DNA of 16,801 nt, from the NCBI GenBank assembly GCA_947381875.1, contig CANCXY010000045.1, positions 1-16,801 on the forward strand, read 5' to 3'. Position numbers and translations under genes: made by a program. Shown one piece after another: positions 13,875 to 16,801 of the stretch. The first letter of the stretch is position 1. Every line of letters starts with the position of its first letter. Source of the DNA: an uncultured Clostridia bacterium (GTDB lineage Bacteria; Bacillota; Clostridia; Oscillospirales; Ruminococcaceae). The notes below the pieces were generated by a model, which was given only the letters and a program-made list of their open reading frames with translations, ran no database searches and was not told the origin of the DNA.

Positions 13875-14815
13875 GCGTCCCTGTCTATCTGTTCACAGGC
13901 TTTTTAGACGCGGGCAAAACGACGTTTATACAGGAGACGTTAGAGGACCCAGGCTTCAACACCGGGGAAAAGACGCTGGTACTGTTGTGTGAGGAAGGGG
14001 AAAAGGAATTTGAGCCGGAAAAGTTCCCCAACAACAACGTGCGTTTTATGACGGTGGAGGATCAATCGCAGTTGACCGAGGGCTTTTTGCGGAGCTGCCG
14101 CAAACAGTATCCGATGGACTGTGTGATGATCGAATACAACGGCATGTGGCCGCTGACGGCGCTGTATGACGCGATGCCCAAAGACTGGCAGATTTATCAG
14201 ATCATCGCGATTGCGGATTCCACCACTTTCCCCTCGTATCTGAACAATATGCGCCAGCTCACGGTCGACAAGCTCCAGGACCCGGAAATGGTAATCTTCA
14301 ACCGCTGCACCGACAGCACCGACAAGGCGCTCCTGCACCGCGCGGTGCGCATGGTGAACCGGCGCGCGCAAATGGCCTTTGAGCGCACAGACGGCAGTGT
14401 AGATGATGATGTTATCATAGACGAGCTGCCATTTGATTTGAACGCTCCCATCATCGACATTGCGGACGAAGATTACGGCGTATGGTATTTGGACGCGATG
14501 GACAATCCGAGGAAGTACAAGGGGAAAACCATCCGTTTCAAAGCCTATGTATGCCAGACAGACCGCGTACCAAAAGGCTGTTTTGTGCCGGGCCGGTTCG
14601 GCATGACCTGCTGCGCGGCGGATATCTCGTTCTGCGGCGTCATCTGCGCCGATAAGAACGCCGCGTCCTATCCGCACCGAAGCTGGGTAAATGTGACGGC
14701 CAAAGTGGATGTAAAGAAACACGCCATTTATCGCGGCGAGGGGCCGTGGCTCACAGCCATAGAGGTAGTCCCGGCCGGGCCGCCCGCGGACGAGCTTGTC
14801 TATTTCCTGCGCTGA
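13871..14815 (+). CDS. CobW-like GTPase fused to a DUF1980/TIGR03943-like C-terminal domain
   Basis: A 314-residue protein translated from an ATGA overlap with the preceding CobW gene, so probably made together with it. The N-terminal part is G3E-like: Walker A TGFLDAGKTT at 9-18, but the usual ENEFGE is CEEGEKEF, EPSG is EYNGMW, the CxCC metal site is absent, and the guanine motif reads NRCTD. Residues from about 205 resemble the C-terminal domain of YcgQ/TIGR03943 proteins: NPRKYKGKTIRFKAYV, FGMTCCAADISFCGV and WVNVTAKV. That domain is normally found with a membrane permease subunit; none is here. A metal-related partner role is inferred from pairing and the TCCAAD cysteines. Confidence 0.87.
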   Translation: MSVPVYLFTGFLDAGKTTFIQETLEDPGFNTGEKTLVLLCEEGEKEFEPEKFPNNNVRFMTVEDQSQLTEGFLRSCRKQYPMDCVMIEYNGMWPLTALYDAMPKDWQIYQIIAIADSTTFPSYLNNMRQLTVDKLQDPEMVIFNRCTDSTDKALLHRAVRMVNRRAQMAFERTDGSVDDDVIIDELPFDLNAPIIDIADEDYGVWYLDAMDNPRKYKGKTIRFKAYVCQTDRVPKGCFVPGRFGMTCCAADISFCGVICADKNAASYPHRSWVNVTAKVDVKKHAIYRGEGPWLTAIEVVPAGPPADELVYFLR

Positions 14816-14820
14816 TTCCT

Positions 14821-15160
14821 CCCCGCTTTTTCTTGGAAGAAAAAGCTTGGCAAAAAGAACAACAATGGAACAGCCCGTCCGGCGCTGTGTGTTGCTGAAT
14901 CTCTCAGCGTTGGCCTCCCGCTTTTTCTTGGGGGAAAAAGCTTGGCAAAAAGAACAACAATGGAACAGCCCGTCCGGCGCTGTGTGTTGCTGAATCTCTC
15001 AGCGTTGGCCTCCCGCTTTTTCTTGGGGGAAAAAGCTTGGCAAAAAGAACAACAATGGAACAGCCCGTCCGGCGCTGTGTGCCGCTGAATCTCTCGGCGT
15101 TGGCCGGGCTTGGGTATGTCTCGCTGTTTTTTCTTGCATGATAAAGCGGGGCAGAAAGGA
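14821..15160. repeat. Tandem array of 95-bp units, three copies plus a decayed fourth (family C)
   Basis: The CTTTTTCTTGG block begins at 14826, 14921 and 15016, an exact 95-bp period, and units are nearly identical. Each holds GCTTTTTC/GAAAAAGC (10-bp arms in copy 1), an ACAGC/GCTGT hairpin and GCTGA/TCAGC around ATCTC. A degenerate piece (GTTTTTTCTTGCATGATAAAGC, split here as the first 12 and last 10 bases) follows at about 15126. The array fills the 364-bp gap between the second CobW gene and metA. Open frames in it are by-products. Confidence 0.9.
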
Positions 15161-15179
15161 CTTTCAGAGGGGGTGCGGT

Positions 15180-16133
15180 ATGCCGCTGATTATTCCGCAG
15201 GCGCTGCCTGCGTACCAGGCGCTGGAGGAAGAAAACGTGTTTGTGATGCACGGGGCGCGGGCACAGGCACAGGATATCCGCCCCCTGCGCATTCTGCTTG
15301 TGAACCTGATGCCCACCAAGATTGCCACCGAGACACAGATCGCCCGGATGCTGGCAAACAGCCCGCTACAGGTAGAACTTTCGCTGCTGCATATGGGCAC
15401 GCACGAAAGCACGCATGTTTCGGGCGCGCATTTGGAAGCGTTTTACAAGACGTTCGCGCAGATTCAGGACGAGTGTTTTGACGGTATGATCGTAACCGGC
15501 GCGCCCGTGGAGCTGATGCCATTTGAGGAAGTGGATTACTGGCCGGAACTGTGCGCCGTATTCGCGTACAGCAACACGCATGTGTACAGCACGCTGCATA
15601 TCTGCTGGGGCGCGCAGGCGGCACTGTATTATCATTATGGTATCCCAAAGCGGCGGCTGCCGAAAAAGCTCTCCGGCATCTTTGCGCACACCGTCACACG
15701 CCCGAAAAACCCGCTGGTGCGCGGGTTCGACGAAGAATTTTACGCGCCGCACTCGCGCAATACCGAGGTATGCCGCGAGGCAGTGGCCACATGCGGCGCT
15801 TTGCGCGTGCTGGCCGAGAGCGAGGAAGCGGGCCTGCACCTGCTGGCAACCGATTCCGGCCGCCGCATCTTTGTATTTGGCCATATGGAATATGACCGCG
15901 ACACTCTGCGGCTGGAATATGAACGCGACCTCGCCAAGGGGATCCATCCAGACATCCCTAAGCACTATTTCCAGCATGACGACCCCACTGCGCCCGTGCG
16001 TTTCTGCTGGCGCAGCCACGCGAACCTGTTGTTTTCCAACTGGCTCAATTACTATGTGTACCAGTCCACGCCGTATGATTTGGCCGACTTGGGCGGGAGC
16101 GCCTTGGATGCGCTGCCTTTAGGCGCTGGGTAA
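15180..16133 (+). CDS. metA: Homoserine O-acyltransferase MetA, probably acetyl-CoA-dependent
   Basis: A 317-residue enzyme that acylates homoserine in the first committed step of methionine synthesis. Catalytic residues align with E. coli MetA numbering: Cys142 (HICWGAQA), His235 and Glu237 (FGHMEYD). Position 111, known to select the acyl donor, is Glu (GAPVELMPFEE), which in Bacillus cereus MetA goes with acetyl-CoA, whereas Gly goes with succinyl-CoA; so acetyltransferase is predicted. ATG 15180 matches the family start MPLIIP and has AGAGGGGG 7 nt upstream; an earlier start at 15138 is unlikely. The leader carries tandem repeats, and I see no S-box riboswitch. No other methionine gene is adjacent. 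Confidence 0.97.
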   Translation: MPLIIPQALPAYQALEEENVFVMHGARAQAQDIRPLRILLVNLMPTKIATETQIARMLANSPLQVELSLLHMGTHESTHVSGAHLEAFYKTFAQIQDECFDGMIVTGAPVELMPFEEVDYWPELCAVFAYSNTHVYSTLHICWGAQAALYYHYGIPKRRLPKKLSGIFAHTVTRPKNPLVRGFDEEFYAPHSRNTEVCREAVATCGALRVLAESEEAGLHLLATDSGRRIFVFGHMEYDRDTLRLEYERDLAKGIHPDIPKHYFQHDDPTAPVRFCWRSHANLLFSNWLNYYVYQSTPYDLADLGGSALDALPLGAG

Positions 16134-16166
16134 ATTTTTTCGCGGATACAAACTGTAGAATAGAAC

Positions 16167-16215
16167 AAAAGGGACTGCTGCGTAAGTCCGGGTGAGGACG
16201 GCAGCAGTCCCTTTT
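16167..16215. terminator. Bidirectional terminator between metA and the YccF gene
   Basis: AAAAGGGACTGCTGC (16167-16181) is the exact reverse complement of GCAGCAGTCCCTTTT (16201-16215); GTCC/GGAC inside the loop pairs further. The A and T ends give T-runs on both strands. It lies 33 bp past the metA stop. Confidence 0.93.
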
Positions 16216-16296
16216 ATGTTAGGGGAATAAAAATCATTTGTTCGACGTTGTGGTTGCCTGCTCCACAATTTGTTCTATCGGCATATCCCACCCGCG

Positions 16297-16662
16297 TCAC
16301 AGCCCCCGGACGGACGCCCCAAAGGGCATCAGCGCCAGTTTTGCGATTTTGAAGCATTGCAGGCCAAACGGGATGCCAATGACCGTCACACAAAGCAGCA
16401 GGCCGTTTACCGCCGCCGCAAGGGCGAGCGGGACGCCGCTGACCGCCAGCCACAGGATATTGGCTAACAGCGACACCGCGCCGCCCCCGTACTCGATCTC
16501 CTTCCCAAACGGGAAAAACGCAAGCGACGCAAATTTGAAACACTGCATACCAATCGGAACCCCGACGACTGTGATACACCAAAGAAGCCCGGCGAGCGTC
16601 CAGGAAAGCCCCTGCCAGAAGCCCCCGAACACAAACCAGAGAATATTTCCAAGACAGCCCAT
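16297..16662 (-). CDS. YccF domain membrane protein
   Basis: A 121-residue hydrophobic protein with an internal duplication typical of YccF (DUF307): CITVVGVPIGMQCFKFASLA with FFPFG in the first half, CVTVIGIPFGLQCFKIAKLA with LMPFG in the second. About four membrane segments are expected. Its function is unknown; it is a small integral membrane protein. Two starts compete: ATG 16671 is only 1 nt from AAGGAG, whereas ATG 16662 is 10 nt from it and begins the conserved MGCLGNILWF, so I chose 16662. It is convergent with metA and shares its terminator. A family A repeat lies about 90 bp upstream. Confidence 0.92.
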   Translation of the reverse strand: MGCLGNILWFVFGGFWQGLSWTLAGLLWCITVVGVPIGMQCFKFASLAFFPFGKEIEYGGGAVSLLANILWLAVSGVPLALAAAVNGLLLCVTVIGIPFGLQCFKIAKLALMPFGASVRGL

Positions 16663-16748
16663 AAATCTCATACTCCTTTTATACCGGCACTCGAAACGGC
16701 GGCACGGCTCCGCCCCGCCGGGCCAGCGCACCCACGCACAGTTCCACC

Positions 16749-16801
16749 ATGATGGGTTTCCAAAGGGGGCTTGCCCCCTTTGGCGGAGTCCAGAGGCAGC
16801 G
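16749..16801. repeat. Modular hairpin repeat, family A, copy 4 (cut by window end)
   Basis: CATGATGGG flank, then CCAAAGGGGGC/GCCCCCTTTGG (16760-16783) and the first arm of a CCAGAGGC module at the window edge. Apart from one base in the flank, it matches copy 1 up to the second module, in the same orientation. Confidence 0.88.

Noticed and set aside
14821..15110. CRISPR-like array
   Set aside because: The units are contiguous 95-bp tandem copies without unique spacers, and no cas gene is present.
14816..15179. SAM (S-box) riboswitch upstream of metA
   Set aside because: No S-box core sequence or terminator/anti-terminator arrangement could be found; the region is explained by the tandem array.
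14796..15251. Small open frames in the 95-bp tandem array
   Set aside because: The repeated peptide is a by-product of the repeat unit, read in different frames as the period (95) is not a multiple of three.

Overview
This window looks like a chromosomal segment of a moderately GC-rich Firmicute of class Clostridia, probably an Oscillospirales-type gut anaerobe. The evidence is the mix of clear sigma-A promoters with AGGAGG-like ribosome sites, an ECF sigma factor paired with a DUF4179 membrane protein, a DUF1292 protein, formate-tetrahydrofolate ligase, and intergenic regions full of short GC-rich hairpin repeats. The order-level placement is inference from gene content. No rRNA, tRNA, transposase, phage gene or CRISPR array was seen.

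Layout. 51-1599 (minus): ECF sigma factor and overlapping DUF4179 membrane protein. 1862-3136 (minus): HtrA-type envelope protease with its own terminator and a promoter carrying phased TTTTCACA-like octamers. 3470-4108 (minus): single TrkA-type NAD-binding protein, divergent from a DegV-family lipid-binding protein (4403-5233, plus); both have readable promoters. 5549-7216 (plus): fhs. 7342-9189 (minus): AT-richer block with a helical-repeat protein, a GNAT acetyltransferase and a CPBP membrane protease. 9260-10798 (minus): cardiolipin synthase. 10861-11676 (minus): cyclophilin lipoprotein. 12093-12407 (plus): DUF1292 protein, followed by a structured RNA that I read as 6S RNA with its own terminator. 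12768-14815 (plus): two overlapping CobW-type GTPases, the first with a large His-rich stretch, the second lacking the CxCC metal site and carrying a DUF1980-like C-terminal domain. 15180-16133 (plus): metA. 16297-16662 (minus): YccF membrane protein.

The intergenic DNA is the most unusual part. There are three separate repeat families: (A) strings of short hairpin modules at 3358-3467, 5341-5460, 10861-10938 and 16749-16801, one of which encodes the C-terminus of the cyclophilin lipoprotein; (B) palindromic elements upstream of the sigma factor (19-bp perfect arms) and between the cyclophilin and DUF1292 genes; (C) a tandem array of three 95-bp units plus a decayed fourth between the CobW pair and metA.

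Functionally, sigma/DUF4179, HtrA, cyclophilin and cardiolipin synthase concern the cell envelope; fhs and metA serve one-carbon and methionine metabolism; the CobW pair is probably involved in metal handling. I do not see a multi-gene system that is clearly new. The best candidates for something undescribed are the non-canonical CobW pair and the three repeat families.
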